Shown: positions 52,319 through 61,599 of the stretch, piece by piece
How positions within the stretch are numbered: position 1 is the first letter of the stretch
Layout: every line of letters starts with the position of its first letter
Assembly: GCA_023412805.1 (NCBI GenBank)
Contig: JAEZRM010000023.1
Location: 1 to 64,000, forward strand
DNA from: Pseudomonadota bacterium
GTDB taxonomy: Bacteria > Pseudomonadota > Alphaproteobacteria > Rhizobiales > Hyphomicrobiaceae
Direction: 5' to 3'
Length of the DNA: 64,000 bases
Notes under the pieces: model-generated
Databases searched by the model: none
What the model saw: only the letters and a program-made list of their open reading frames with translations
Told to the model about the DNA's origin: nothing
Position numbers and translations under genes: made by a program

Positions 52319-53241
52319 CAAGCCTGATTGAACACGCGGAGCGGGCGCAACTCGCCGCGCTCGATCTCGCAGAGCGCAATCAGCATGCCCTTGGAGAGGG
52401 CGAAGGCTTCGCCGTTCATGACTGGCGCATCACGCCCACGCAGCAGCACCGGTTGGCCGCGCGCGAGGCGGGCTGCGTCCGACTGCGAGACATTGACCTC
52501 GAGTAGCTCGGCAAGCGCACTCTCGACGGGGCGCAGCAGCGATTTGATCTCGACGCCGCCGTCCTCGCGATTGGCCGCTTCCTCGAGTTCGTCGATGGTG
52601 ACGGCCTGCGCTTCCTCGAAGGGACCGACCCGTGTGCGCCGCAGTGCGATGACATGCCCGAGGCAGCCGAGTGTGCGGCCAATGTCGCGGGCAATGGCGC
52701 GCACATAGGTGCCGCGGCCGCATTCGGCCTCGAACACCGAGGTATCGTGGTCCGGCATCTCGACCAGCTCGAGCCGATCGATCTGCACGGGGCGAGCCTC
52801 GAGTTTCACCGTTTCGCCTTGGCGCGCGAGATCATAGGCGCGCTGGCCGTCGATCTTGATGGCGGAGAAGGCCGGCGGTGTCTGAAGGATCTCGCCGAGG
52901 AAGCTCGGCAGCAGGGCCTCGATCGCGGCGCGTGTCGGACGCATGTCGCTGCGCCCCACGACCTGTCCTTCGGCATCGTCGGTGTCGGTTTCGACGCCCC
53001 AGCGAACGGTGAAGCGGTAGGCCTTCTGCCCGTCGACGGCATAAGGAACGGTCTTCGTCGCCTCGCCGAGCGCGATCGGGAGGATGCCCGTCGCGAGCGG
53101 ATCGAGCGTGCCGGCGTGTCCAGCCTTCTGCGCCTGAAACAGCCAACGCACTTTGCCAACGGCCTGCGTGGACGTCATGCCAATGGACTTGTCCAGCACG
53201 ACCCAGCCGTTGATCGGATTGCCCTTCTTGCGGCGCCCCAC
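52318..53241 (-). CDS. truB: tRNA pseudouridine(55) synthase
   Basis: 307 aa. Makes pseudouridine-55 in the T loop of tRNAs. Catalytic Asp in GHAGTLDPLATGILPIALGEATK; KAYRFTVRWGVETDTDD and PPAFSAIKIDGQRAYDLAR follow; C-terminal PUA-like domain from about 235 (LARGQPVLLRG). Start is GTG at 53241, one base after the rbfA stop, implying coupling. Last gene of the rimP-to-truB operon; no rpsO follows within the window (a repeat element does). Confidence 0.95.
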   Translation of the reverse strand: MGRRKKGNPINGWVVLDKSIGMTSTQAVGKVRWLFQAQKAGHAGTLDPLATGILPIALGEATKTVPYAVDGQKAYRFTVRWGVETDTDDAEGQVVGRSDMRPTRAAIEALLPSFLGEILQTPPAFSAIKIDGQRAYDLARQGETVKLEARPVQIDRLELVEMPDHDTSVFEAECGRGTYVRAIARDIGRTLGCLGHVIALRRTRVGPFEEAQAVTIDELEEAANREDGGVEIKSLLRPVESALAELLEVNVSQSDAARLARGQPVLLRGRDAPVMNGEAFALSKGMLIALCEIERGELRPLRVFNQA

Positions 53242-53242
53242 G

Positions 53243-53686
53243 TTACTTGCCCCCTTCGGTGTCGTCTTTGGCCTGCACGTCGCGCTTTACGCGGTCGCTG
53301 TCCAGCAGCCGGTCGATGCGCGTCGCCTCCTCGAAACTCTCGTCCTCGCGAAAGCGGATGTCCGGCGCGAACTTGAGGTTCAGGGCACGGGCGACCTCGC
53401 CGCGGATGAATTTCTGATTGCGCCTGAGCGCTGCGAGCACCGGCGCGACATCATTTCCGCCAAGCGGCATCACGTACACCGTCGCAAGCTTGAGATCGGG
53501 TGACATGCGCACTTCGGGGATGGTCACGACCGCGCCGGCAAGCGTGTCGTCATGGATGTCGCCGCGCGCGAGAAGCTCGGCTAAGCGGTGGCGCACGAGT
53601 TCGCCGACGCGCAGCATACGCTGGGATGGGCCACTGGCGCCGCCGAGGGCAGCGCCGCGCCCGGCACTTGGTTTCTGTCGAGGCAT
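53243..53686 (-). CDS. rbfA: Ribosome-binding factor A
   Basis: 147 aa from ATG 53686 (MPRQKPSAGRGAALG), GTGAG upstream; the frame is open a further 17 codons but without fit. KH-fold 30S maturation factor: SQRMLRVGELVRHRLAELLARGD, VTIPEVRMSPDLKLATVYV and LNLKFAPDIRFREDESFEE. C-terminus has a charged tail (VKRDVQAKDDTEGGK). Located between infB and truB, separated from infB by 118 bp with a strong hairpin. Confidence 0.94.
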   Translation of the reverse strand: MPRQKPSAGRGAALGGASGPSQRMLRVGELVRHRLAELLARGDIHDDTLAGAVVTIPEVRMSPDLKLATVYVMPLGGNDVAPVLAALRRNQKFIRGEVARALNLKFAPDIRFREDESFEEATRIDRLLDSDRVKRDVQAKDDTEGGK

Positions 53687-53760
53687 TTTCTCACTTGGCA
53701 GCGGGTTCGGACCGCCGCCAGCTCCTTGAATTTCCAAATCGGCAATACCGGAAGCAGAAG

Positions 53761-53785
53761 GCGGATGAGCGTGCTGCTCATCCGC
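53761..53785 (-). terminator. Hairpin between infB and rbfA
   Basis: Perfect 10-bp stem GCGGATGAGC / GCTCATCCGC (12 bp with flanking G-C and A-T pairs), 5-base loop; in the minus direction it is followed by TTCTGCTTCC, a weak U-tract. Likely partial terminator or RNase-processing site inside the operon. Confidence 0.6.
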
Positions 53786-53804
53786 CTGTCATGCATTCCG
53801 ATCG

Positions 53805-56420
53805 TTAGAGAGTGCGCGCGATCGTCTCCACCTGGAAGCACTCGATCTCGTCGTCCTCGCGGATGTCCTGGTAGTTGGCAAAAGCCATACCGCATTCCTG
53901 GCCAGCCGGGACTTCCTTCACATCGTCCTTGAAGCGCTTGAGGATCGCGAGCGTGCCCTCGTGAATGACGGTCTTGTCGCGGAGCAGGCGAACCTTGGCG
54001 CCGCGCTCGACCTTGCCTTCCGTGACGAGGCAGCCAGCGACCTTGCCCTGCTTCGAGATGTTGAAGACCTGCTTGATGGTCGCGTAGCCGAGGAACACCT
54101 CTTTCTTCGTCGGTGCCAGCAGGCCGGACATGGCCGCCTTCACCTCGTCGACGAGGTCGTAGATGATCGAGTAGTAGCGAATCTCGACGCCTTGCTGGTC
54201 AGCCGACAGCTTCGCCTGCGTGTTGGCGCGGACGTTGAAGCCGAGGATAACCGCCTTGGAAGCGTGCGCGAGGTTGATGTCGGATTCGGTGATGCCGCCG
54301 ACGCCCGAATGGACGATGCGGGCCATGACCTCCTCGTTGCCGAGCTTCGCGAGCGCACCCATGATGGCTTCGACCGAGCCCTGCACGTCGCCCTTCACGA
54401 CCAGCGGGAACTCCTTCTTCCCGGTGTCCTTGAGGCTCTGCATCATCTGCTCGAGCGTGCGCGGCGTTCCCGCCGTGCCGAGCGTCTCGCGCCGCTTGCG
54501 GATGCGGTAGTCGGTGATCTCGCGAGCGCGCGCCTCGTTCTCGACGACGGCGAACTGGTCGCCGGCCTCGGGAGCCGTATCGAAACCGAGCACCTCGACA
54601 GGTACGGACGGGCCGGCCTTGACGACGTTGTGGCCGGTATCGTCGAGCAGTGCCCTGACGCGGCCCCATGCACTGCCGGCGACGATGATGTCACCGACCT
54701 TGATCGTGCCGCGCTGAACGAGCAGCGTGCCCACCGGGCCACGGCCGCGCTCGAGCTTGGCTTCGATGACGAAGCCGTCGGCGAGACGATCCGGATTGGC
54801 CTTGAGATCGAGCAATTCGGCCTGAAGCGCGATCGCTTCGAGCAGCTTGTCGAGGTTCGTGCCCTTGAGCGCCGAGACCGCGACTTCGAGCGTCTCGCCC
54901 GACATCGTCTCGACGACGATCTCGTGCTGGAGCAGCTCGGTGCGCACGCGGTTCGGATCGGCCTGCGGCTTGTCGATCTTGTTGATGGCAACGATGATCG
55001 GGACGCCGGCAGCCTTGGCGTGATTGATGGCCTCGATCGTCTGCGGCATCACGCCGTCGTCCGCCGCGACCACCAGCACCACGATGTCCGTCACCTTCGC
55101 GCCGCGCGCACGCATGGCGGTGAACGCAGCGTGGCCCGGCGTGTCGATGAAGGTGATCTTCTGGCCCTTTTCGGTCGAGACCTGATAGGCGCCGATGTGC
55201 TGGGTGATGCCGCCGGCTTCACCGCTAGCGACATTGGCATGGCGGATCGCGTCGAGCAGCGAAGTCTTGCCGTGGTCGACGTGGCCCATGATCGTGACGA
55301 CGGGCGCACGCGGCTGCAGGTTCTCGTCCGTGTCGTCGCCGCCAGCGAAGCCTTCCTCGACGTCGGCTTCCGAAACGCGCTTCGGCGTGTGGCCGAAGTC
55401 CTGCACGATCAGCTCGGCCGTGTCCGCGTCGATCGCGTCGTTGATCTGGTGCATCGCCCCCTGCTTCATCAGGAAGCGGATCACGTCGACCGACTTCTCA
55501 GACATGCGGTTGGCGAGTTCCTGGATCGTGATGACCTCAGGGATCGTCACTTCGCGCACGATCTTGTCGCGCGAGACCTGGATGCCGGACGCGCGGCGCG
55601 CATCACGCTCACGCTTGCGGCGCAGCGAGGCGAGCGAGCGCTCACGCTGTTCGTCGTTGAGGAGCTTGTCGACCGTGAGCTTGCCGCGCTCGCGACGGTC
55701 GTCGGCGACCTTGACGGGTGCGCGCGGCGCGCCCTTGAGGTTGGCCCCGCCCCTCTTCTTGCGGTCGTCGTCGTCCGGCGTTTCATCGGCGATCGGCCGG
55801 CGCTTGACGGCGGGTGTCTCGGTCGTCGTGCGACGGGCCTCCGTTGCGGGCGCACCACCGGGACGCGCCTGCGTGGCCGCGGGCGGGTTTACGGGTGTGA
55901 ACTTCTGCGGTGCAACGGGAGCTGCTTGCGCCGGACGCGGGGCCTCGGCGGCAGGTGCTGCAGGCGCTGGTGCGGGGGCAGGTGCCGCCTCGCCCGCTGC
56001 CGGCTTGCTCGCCGCCGCAGCCGCGGCAGCTTCGCGAGCACGCTCGGCCGCGCGCTCTGCTTCGAGGCGCTCTTCGTCGGCGCGCCGCTTGGCGTCTTCC
56101 TCCTCGCGGACCTTCTCGTCGACAGCGGCTTGCTCGAGGGCCTTGCGGCGCGCATCGAGCTCACCCGCGGAGAGATCGCCGAGGCGTGCGCCACCTGCCG
56201 GAGCGGCACCGCCGCCGGTGCGCGCGCGCGGCTCCTCTTCCTGGCCGGGGCCAGTGATCGTCCGGCGCTTCTTGCGCTCGACCACAACTACATTCTTGCG
56301 GCCGTGGCTGAAGCTCTGCTGGACGTGCCCGGATGCTTCAGTGCGCTTCAAGCTCAGGGGCTTGCGCGCGCCGCCACCGGCCGCGGGGGCCTTATCCGGG
56401 GTTTCCTTGGTCTCACTCAT
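53805..56420 (-). CDS. infB: Translation initiation factor IF-2
   Basis: 871 aa. Long, low-complexity N-terminal region (Ala/Pro/Glu/Arg-rich, about 1-270, alphaproteobacterial style), IF2-N-like domain (VTIPEVITIQELANRMSEKS), then GTPase domain with G1 GHVDHGKTSLLDAIR, G3 DTPGHAAF, G4 NKIDKPQADP, domain II and the C-terminal fMet-tRNA-binding domain (RVVHSGVGGITESDINLA-like; here IVHSGVGGITESDINLAHAS). Overlaps the preceding YlxR/L7Ae gene by four bases (ATGA). Recruits initiator tRNA to the 30S subunit. Confidence 0.97.
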   Translation of the reverse strand: MSETKETPDKAPAAGGGARKPLSLKRTEASGHVQQSFSHGRKNVVVVERKKRRTITGPGQEEEPRARTGGGAAPAGGARLGDLSAGELDARRKALEQAAVDEKVREEEDAKRRADEERLEAERAAERAREAAAAAAASKPAAGEAAPAPAPAPAAPAAEAPRPAQAAPVAPQKFTPVNPPAATQARPGGAPATEARRTTTETPAVKRRPIADETPDDDDRKKRGGANLKGAPRAPVKVADDRRERGKLTVDKLLNDEQRERSLASLRRKRERDARRASGIQVSRDKIVREVTIPEVITIQELANRMSEKSVDVIRFLMKQGAMHQINDAIDADTAELIVQDFGHTPKRVSEADVEEGFAGGDDTDENLQPRAPVVTIMGHVDHGKTSLLDAIRHANVASGEAGGITQHIGAYQVSTEKGQKITFIDTPGHAAFTAMRARGAKVTDIVVLVVAADDGVMPQTIEAINHAKAAGVPIIVAINKIDKPQADPNRVRTELLQHEIVVETMSGETLEVAVSALKGTNLDKLLEAIALQAELLDLKANPDRLADGFVIEAKLERGRGPVGTLLVQRGTIKVGDIIVAGSAWGRVRALLDDTGHNVVKAGPSVPVEVLGFDTAPEAGDQFAVVENEARAREITDYRIRKRRETLGTAGTPRTLEQMMQSLKDTGKKEFPLVVKGDVQGSVEAIMGALAKLGNEEVMARIVHSGVGGITESDINLAHASKAVILGFNVRANTQAKLSADQQGVEIRYYSIIYDLVDEVKAAMSGLLAPTKKEVFLGYATIKQVFNISKQGKVAGCLVTEGKVERGAKVRLLRDKTVIHEGTLAILKRFKDDVKEVPAGQECGMAFANYQDIREDDEIECFQVETIARTL

Positions 56421-57169
56421 GCCTGTTCCGATCTCGCCCTTGAACCCGGCTCGCGCGGCACGTGAACGGAAGCCGGCGCCCGATAGCGCCTCAACCGCTC
56501 AGCCTCGCGAGAAAACCTGGTGGCTGCACCGCCACGTGCTAGTGCAGCGTGTACCACATTCGAACGCCCCATGGCCAAGCTCAATTCGGCCGATGTCAGG
56601 CAATCCAGAACGTGTTGCCTCAAATGCTCCCTAAGCTCATTACTTGGCCCGCTGTCGGGGCCATTTTGTTCCGTTTCCGGCCTGGAGCTCGCCGCGATGG
56701 CCGCGAATTTGCGGTCCAGCTTGGCGACCCCGTCATCGGCCGCATCACTGGCATGCAGCAGAAAGCGGCACTCCCCCCGCCCGACAGCGATGTCGACCTT
56801 GGTGAATCCGGTCGTCACGAGTCCGGCCTTGTTGGCGAGGCTCAGTGCCTCGATCACCCGCTTGACGAGCAGGTTTTCGACGCGATCGGGAAGGTCATCC
56901 GGTACGGATACGGGACGCTTCAAACTTCGCTGGAACGCGCCTTTCCGGCCGGCCTCCGTGACGACAGGCCGGCTGCACGTCAGCCAGATGCCGCGGCCCG
57001 GTAGCCGGCGTGCCACGTCCGGTACGATTGTGCCGTCCGGCCCGGCAACGAAGCGAAGGCCGTCCTCCGGCGTCAGCGGAGCCCGGGTGAGCGCACAGGT
57101 CCGCTCGACCGCTGCCTTGTCGGCAGGGCCTGCGTCCGTGTCGTGCTCTGGTGCCGTTTCGGCGCCCAT
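56417..57169 (-). CDS. YlxR (DUF448) RNA-binding protein fused to an L7Ae-like domain
   Basis: 250 aa. Residues about 20-95 are YlxR: ERTCALTRAPLTPEDGLRFV, RRLPGRGIWLTCSRPVV, AFQRSLKRPV. From about 108 an L7Ae-like fold follows: VIEALSLANKAGLVTTGFTKVDIAVGRG, FLLHASDAADDGVAKLDRKFAA. The acidic linker and a C-terminal part (LRQHVLDCLTSAELSLAMGRSNVVHAAL) complete the alphaproteobacterial form, where YlxR and YlxQ are one chain. YlxR/RnpM binds RNase P RNA in Firmicutes; the role here is unproven. Between nusA and infB as usual. Confidence 0.92.
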   Translation of the reverse strand: MGAETAPEHDTDAGPADKAAVERTCALTRAPLTPEDGLRFVAGPDGTIVPDVARRLPGRGIWLTCSRPVVTEAGRKGAFQRSLKRPVSVPDDLPDRVENLLVKRVIEALSLANKAGLVTTGFTKVDIAVGRGECRFLLHASDAADDGVAKLDRKFAAIAASSRPETEQNGPDSGPSNELREHLRQHVLDCLTSAELSLAMGRSNVVHAALARGGAATRFSREAERLRRYRAPASVHVPREPGSRARSEQA

Positions 57170-57203
57170 ACCCGGTCTGTTCGCTCCGTGCGCATTGCCC
57201 GGA

Positions 57204-58865
57204 TCACGCTTTAGCAGGGGCGTCAGCCCCAGCGTCGGCGGTTTCCGGTGCAGTTTCTTCTTCGGCGGCCGGCTCTTCAGCCGGCGCGATATCCTCAGGC
57301 TTGAGCCAGCCGGCCTCGACGCGGGCGGCGAGGATCATGGCCTCGGCCTCCTTGCGGCCGATGTCGAAGCCGTCGAGCGCGCCCTTGTGCTTGATCGCCT
57401 CGGCGTCCTTTTCCTTCTTGCGCTCGGTCCAGCCGACGAGGTCGTCGGTCGCGCAATCGGCAAAATCTTCCAGCGTCTTGATGCCGGCTTCGCCGAGCGC
57501 GACCATCATGGCAGTCGTGATGCCCTCGATCTTCGCGAGATCATCCGACACGCCGAGTTCGACGCGGCGTGCATCACGCTCGGCTTCGATGCGGGCGAGG
57601 TACTCGCGGGCGCGTGTCTGGATCTCGGTCGCCGTGTCCTCGTCGAAGCCCTCGATATGGGCAATCTCGGCCAGATCGACAAATGCGACTTCTTCGGCCG
57701 AGGCAAAGCCCTCGGTGGCGAGAAGCTGTGCGATGACCTCGTCGACGTCGAGCGTCTCCATGAACATCTGCGAGCGCTCGGTGAATTCCTTCTGGCGCCG
57801 CTCGCTCTCTTCCTGGTCCGTGAGGATGTCGATGTCCCAGCCGGTGAGCTGCGACGCGAGGCGCACGTTCTGGCCGCGGCGGCCGATCGCGAGCGAGAGC
57901 TGGCTCTCGGCGACCACGACCTCGATGCGGTTTGAGTCTTCGTCGAGCACGACCTTCGAGACTTCAGCCGGCGCCAGTGCATTGACGACGAGCGTCGCGG
58001 CGTCGTTGTTCTCGGGGAACTGGATGATGTCGACCTTCTCGCCCTGCAGCTCGGCGACGACGGCCTGCACGCGCTGGCCGCGCATACCGACGCAGGCGCC
58101 GACCGGATCGATCGACTTGTCGCGCGAGATGACGGCGATCTTGGCGCGCGAGCCCGGATCACGGGCAACGGCCATGATGCGCACGATGCCGTCGTAGATC
58201 TCCGGCACTTCCATGGCGAACAGCTTGGCCATGAATTCGGGACGCGTGCGCGAGAGGAAGATCTGGGGGCCGCGCTGCTCGCGGCGCACATCGTAGATGT
58301 AGGCGCGGATGCGGTCGCCGAGGCGCACGTTCTCGCGCGGGATCATCTCATCGCGGCGGATGATGCCTTCCGCGCGGCCGAGATCGACGATGACATTGCC
58401 GTATTCGACGCGCTTGACCGTCCCGTTGACGATCTCGCCGATGCGGTCCTTGTATTCGTTGTGCTGGCGCTCGCGCTCGGCCTCGCGGACCTTCTGCACG
58501 ATAACCTGCTTGGCATTCTGCGCGGCGACGCGGCCGAACTCGAGGGGCGGCAGCTTGTCGATGAGAAGATCGCCGACCGCTGCATCGGGCTTGCGCCGCT
58601 TGGCGTCGGCAACGGTAATCTGCTGCGACTCGTTCTCGACCTCGTCGACAACCGTCATCACGCGCGTCAGATGCGTCTCGCCAGTGCGCGGATCGATCTC
58701 GCAGCGGATGTCGTTCTCGGCGCCGTAGCGGGCCTTGGCGCCTTTCTGCAGCGCCTCTTCCATAGCCTGGATGACGATCTTGCGATCGATCGTCTTTTCA
58801 CGTGCGAGGGCGTCCGCGATCTGGAGGAGCTCCAGTCTATTCGCACTGATGCCTGCTTGAGCCAT
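57204..58865 (-). CDS. nusA: Transcription termination/antitermination protein NusA
   Basis: 553 aa. N-terminal RNA-polymerase-binding domain (NRLELLQIADALAREKTIDR, VIQAMEEALQKGAK), S1 domain (VNGTVKRVEYGNVIVDLGRAEG), two KH domains (GVMRIMAVARDPGSRAKIAVIS-like; VGACVGMRGQRVQAVVAELQG; LAIGRRGQNVRLASQLTGWD) and C-terminal acidic repeats (TDLVGWTERKKEKDAEAI region). The end is Ala/Glu-rich. AAGGTG precedes the ATG; 17 bases after the rimP stop. Confidence 0.97.
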   Translation of the reverse strand: MAQAGISANRLELLQIADALAREKTIDRKIVIQAMEEALQKGAKARYGAENDIRCEIDPRTGETHLTRVMTVVDEVENESQQITVADAKRRKPDAAVGDLLIDKLPPLEFGRVAAQNAKQVIVQKVREAERERQHNEYKDRIGEIVNGTVKRVEYGNVIVDLGRAEGIIRRDEMIPRENVRLGDRIRAYIYDVRREQRGPQIFLSRTRPEFMAKLFAMEVPEIYDGIVRIMAVARDPGSRAKIAVISRDKSIDPVGACVGMRGQRVQAVVAELQGEKVDIIQFPENNDAATLVVNALAPAEVSKVVLDEDSNRIEVVVAESQLSLAIGRRGQNVRLASQLTGWDIDILTDQEESERRQKEFTERSQMFMETLDVDEVIAQLLATEGFASAEEVAFVDLAEIAHIEGFDEDTATEIQTRAREYLARIEAERDARRVELGVSDDLAKIEGITTAMMVALGEAGIKTLEDFADCATDDLVGWTERKKEKDAEAIKHKGALDGFDIGRKEAEAMILAARVEAGWLKPEDIAPAEEPAAEEETAPETADAGADAPAKA

Positions 58866-58882
58866 GCTTTCGCACCTTCACT

Positions 58883-59506
58883 TCACTTGGTGACGTCAAT
58901 TCGCTTTGCGTCGGCCTTGCGGGCCGGCTTATCGGCTTTTCCAGCCGCAGTGTCACTACCCTTGGCGCGGCGCAACGTGTCGCGCACCAATTCATCCGTC
59001 AGCACGAGCTTCGCCGAGCTGATGATGCCGACCGGCAGCCCGACGATCTGGCGGCCAGCTTCCGGCACCTCGATCTCGATGCGCGCCTCACCATCGGCAA
59101 AGCCTTCGATGGGGCCGCGAAAGCGCTTCCGACCGGAAACCGCTTCCTTCAGTTCGATCTTCACTTCGTAACCGGCCCACCGCTCGAAATCGGCCGGGCG
59201 TACGAGTGGCCGATCGATGCCGGGCGAAGAAACCTGCAGCCGGTAAGTGCCATCGATAGGATCATGAACGTCGAGCAGCGGTGAAACGGCGTGGGAGACT
59301 GCCTCGCAGTCCTCGACCGTCATCGTTCCGTCCGCACGCTCAGCCATGATCTCGAGAATGGCGTCGCTCCCGCCCATCAGGCGCACCAGCACGAGGCGAT
59401 AGCCCATGCTTTCGAGAACCGGCTCGATGAGCCCTGCGACGCGCGCCGCTACTCCGCTCTCGACAACAAAACGTGCTTCTTCAGCCGGACCGCTCAAGCG
59501 CTCCAT
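58883..59506 (-). CDS. rimP: Ribosome maturation factor RimP
   Basis: 207 aa from ATG 59506 (MERLSGPAEEARFVVES); the frame stays open to 59602 through the leader but without family fit. 30S maturation: ARVAGLIEPVLESMGYRLVLVRLMG, LEIMAERADGTMTVEDCEAVS, YRLQVSSPGIDRPLVRPADFERWAGYEVKIE. C-terminal tail is Lys/Ala-rich. First gene of the operon, preceded by an attenuator-like terminator. Confidence 0.94.
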   Translation of the reverse strand: MERLSGPAEEARFVVESGVAARVAGLIEPVLESMGYRLVLVRLMGGSDAILEIMAERADGTMTVEDCEAVSHAVSPLLDVHDPIDGTYRLQVSSPGIDRPLVRPADFERWAGYEVKIELKEAVSGRKRFRGPIEGFADGEARIEIEVPEAGRQIVGLPVGIISSAKLVLTDELVRDTLRRAKGSDTAAGKADKPARKADAKRIDVTK

Positions 59507-59547
59507 CCGTGCCCGATAACGATTTCCGATAATGCCAGATCGACCTA

Positions 59548-59584
59548 CAAAAACAAAAAGAGCGGACCCTGTGGGGCCCACTCT
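59548..59584 (-). promoter_or_regulatory. rimP leader: rimP-leader-type transcription attenuator
   Basis: In the minus direction: stem AGAGTGGGCC / GGTCCGCTCT (10 pairs, two G-U), 6-base loop, then TTTTGTTTTTG, 41 bases before the rimP start. A terminator placed directly before rimP, after at least 70 bases of leader, fits the reported alphaproteobacterial rimP-leader attenuators. It can also end echA-side read-through. The leader further upstream contains another hairpin (GGCATTTCCC region near 59730). Confidence 0.75.
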
Positions 59585-59740
59585 CAGAGTTGAGATGATC
59601 ATGAGCGATCACAAGATAGCGAGCCTCAGCGTCGCTTGCAAGTGCCTTTTGCTGGATTGAACGGCGGCCTGCCTGTCCATCACTCATGTGCGCTGCACAA
59701 AAGTCAGCGCTTTACGGCGTTTTCCCGGGGGAAATGCCGT

Positions 59741-60514
59741 TCAAGCATCCTTGAAGTTCGGTTTACGCTTTTCGACGAAGGCGGTCATGCCCTCCTTCTG
59801 GTCCTCGGTCGCGAACATGGCGTGGAAGACCCGGCGCTCGAAGCGAATACCCTCGGCGAGGGTGGTTTCATAGGCGCGATTGACCGACTCCTTGGTCATC
59901 ATGGCAATGACGGTGGACTTGCCGGCGATCACGTCGGCAACCTTCATGGCCTCCTCGAGCAGCTTGTCGGCGGGGACGACGCGGCTCACGAGCCCGCACT
60001 TATTGGCCTCGTCCGCGTCCATCATGCGCCCGGTCAGGCACATATCCATCGCCTTCGACTTGCCGACGAAGCGCGTAAGGCGCTGTGTGCCGCCAGCACC
60101 TGGCATGACGCCGAGGTTGATCTCGGGCTGGCCGAACTTCGCGGTGTCGGCAGCGATGATGAAGTCGCACATCATCGCGAGTTCGCAGCCGCCGCCCAGT
60201 GCGTAGCCGGCAACCGCGGCGATCACGGGCTTTCTGGCGCGCGCCACGCGATCCCAGCTACCGATGAAGTCCTGCTTGTAGGCCTCCATGTAGGTCTTGT
60301 TTTGCATTTCCTTGATGTCGGCGCCGGCGGCAAAAGCCTTCTCGCTGCCGGTGAGCACGATGCAGCCGATCTTGTCATCGGCCTCGAAGCCGTCGATGGC
60401 CTGCGTGAGTTCGGCGATGAGTGCAGAGTTGAGCGCGTTGAGCGCGTTTGGCCGGTTGAGCGTGACGAGCCCGACGCCACCGCGCGTTTCGACGATGATG
60501 TTGCTGTAGGCCAT
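59741..60514 (-). CDS. Enoyl-CoA hydratase
   Basis: 257 aa crotonase-fold enzyme of fatty-acid beta-oxidation. VGLVTLNRPNALNALN; oxyanion hole and CoA-binding AAGADIKEM; the two catalytic Glu in GGGCELAMMCDFIIA and KFGQPEINLGVMPGAGGTQRL. C-terminal helix EGMTAFVEKRKPNFKDA is typical of the mitochondrial-type short-chain hydratase. ATG at 60514 is chosen because AGGAGAGG is eight to ten bases upstream; 60520 is an alternative. Upstream partner mutM, 36 bases away, same strand. Confidence 0.95.
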   Translation of the reverse strand: MAYSNIIVETRGGVGLVTLNRPNALNALNSALIAELTQAIDGFEADDKIGCIVLTGSEKAFAAGADIKEMQNKTYMEAYKQDFIGSWDRVARARKPVIAAVAGYALGGGCELAMMCDFIIAADTAKFGQPEINLGVMPGAGGTQRLTRFVGKSKAMDMCLTGRMMDADEANKCGLVSRVVPADKLLEEAMKVADVIAGKSTVIAMMTKESVNRAYETTLAEGIRFERRVFHAMFATEDQKEGMTAFVEKRKPNFKDA

Positions 60515-60550
60515 GGGCATGTCCTCTCCTGATCATGAAGCTTGTGCGCG

Positions 60551-61438
60551 TCAGCGCTGGCAGACCGGACAGAAGAATGTCGAGCGCCCGGCCTGGACAC
60601 TGCGGCGGACCATGCCCCGGCAGGCGGGCGTGAGGCAAGGCTCTCCTTCGCGCCCGTAGACATGGAAGCTGTGCTGGAAATAGCCGAGCGAGCCATCGGC
60701 CTGGGCATAGTCCTTGAGGGTCGAGCCGCCGGCAGCGATGGCATCCTTCAGCACGTCTTTGATATGCGGAATGAGGGCCGCAGTGCGCGCATTGGGCTTG
60801 CCCGATGGCGTCGATAGGCAGGATGCGGGACGGGAGGGCTTGAGGCGCGTGCGGAACAGCGCCTCGCAGACGTAGATATTACCGAGGCCCGCAATGATGC
60901 GCTGATCGAGCAGGAAGCTCTTCAGATCGCTGCGTCGCCCGGCAGCCTGACGCGCAAGAAACTCAGGCGTGAGATCCGGGCCGAGCGGTTCGATGCCGAT
61001 GCTCGCGAGCAGTGGGTGCGTGTCGAGCGTCGTGAGCGTTGCGAGGTCCATCATGCCGAAACGGCGCGGGTCATTGTAGACGATCTCGGTGCCGCTTCCG
61101 AGGCGCAGCACGACATGATCGTGGGCGCTGCGGTTGCCCTGATTGTGCGTGAATTCGCCGAGCTGGCCCCGGCCTTGACCATCGTGCCCCGTGATGCTGA
61201 TGCGCCCGCTCATGCCGAGATGGATGATGAGCACGGTGCCATCGTCGAGTTCGGCAAGAATGTATTTCGCCCGCCGCCGGAGCGCGACGACCGTGCGATC
61301 GGTGAGGCGCGCGCCGAAATTCTCCGGGAACGGAAAGCGCAGATCCGCGCGGCGCTGCTCGACGCGCTGAATGCGCTGCCCGACGAGTACGGGCTCGAGG
61401 CCGCGCCGGATGGTTTCGACTTCGGGCAGCTCGGGCAT
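60551..61438 (-). CDS. mutM: Formamidopyrimidine-DNA glycosylase
   Basis: 295 aa. Removes 8-oxoguanine and ring-opened purines, with beta/delta-lyase activity. N-terminus MPELPEVETIRRGL (Pro2 nucleophile, Glu3), catalytic Lys in RRRAKYILAEL, helix-two-turn-helix (LDQRIIAGLGNIYVCEALF) and C-terminal zinc finger (four Cys: EPCLTPACRG ... FFCPVCQR). Starts the mutM-echA pair; divergent from ubiE, with a small gene, a small RNA and a toxin remnant inserted between them. Confidence 0.96.
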   Translation of the reverse strand: MPELPEVETIRRGLEPVLVGQRIQRVEQRRADLRFPFPENFGARLTDRTVVALRRRAKYILAELDDGTVLIIHLGMSGRISITGHDGQGRGQLGEFTHNQGNRSAHDHVVLRLGSGTEIVYNDPRRFGMMDLATLTTLDTHPLLASIGIEPLGPDLTPEFLARQAAGRRSDLKSFLLDQRIIAGLGNIYVCEALFRTRLKPSRPASCLSTPSGKPNARTAALIPHIKDVLKDAIAAGGSTLKDYAQADGSLGYFQHSFHVYGREGEPCLTPACRGMVRRSVQAGRSTFFCPVCQR

Positions 61439-61599
61439 TGTTGGGCTCAGCTTCCGGATACGCAGATGACGCTTCTTCTAGCCGACTGGGTGCCTTCCGG
61501 CGAGAGCGTGGCGCCGCAGTTCGGGAACGATCGATTGCCGCGGCAACTTTCACCCATTGCGGGGGATGTTGAGAGAAGAAACCGCAAGGAGACGCAGAG

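Noticed and set aside
53961..56465. 834-codon open frame antisense to infB
   Set aside because: Mirror frame of a high-GC gene: His/Asp/Arg/Leu-biased, no ribosome site, and infB on the other strand is unmistakable.
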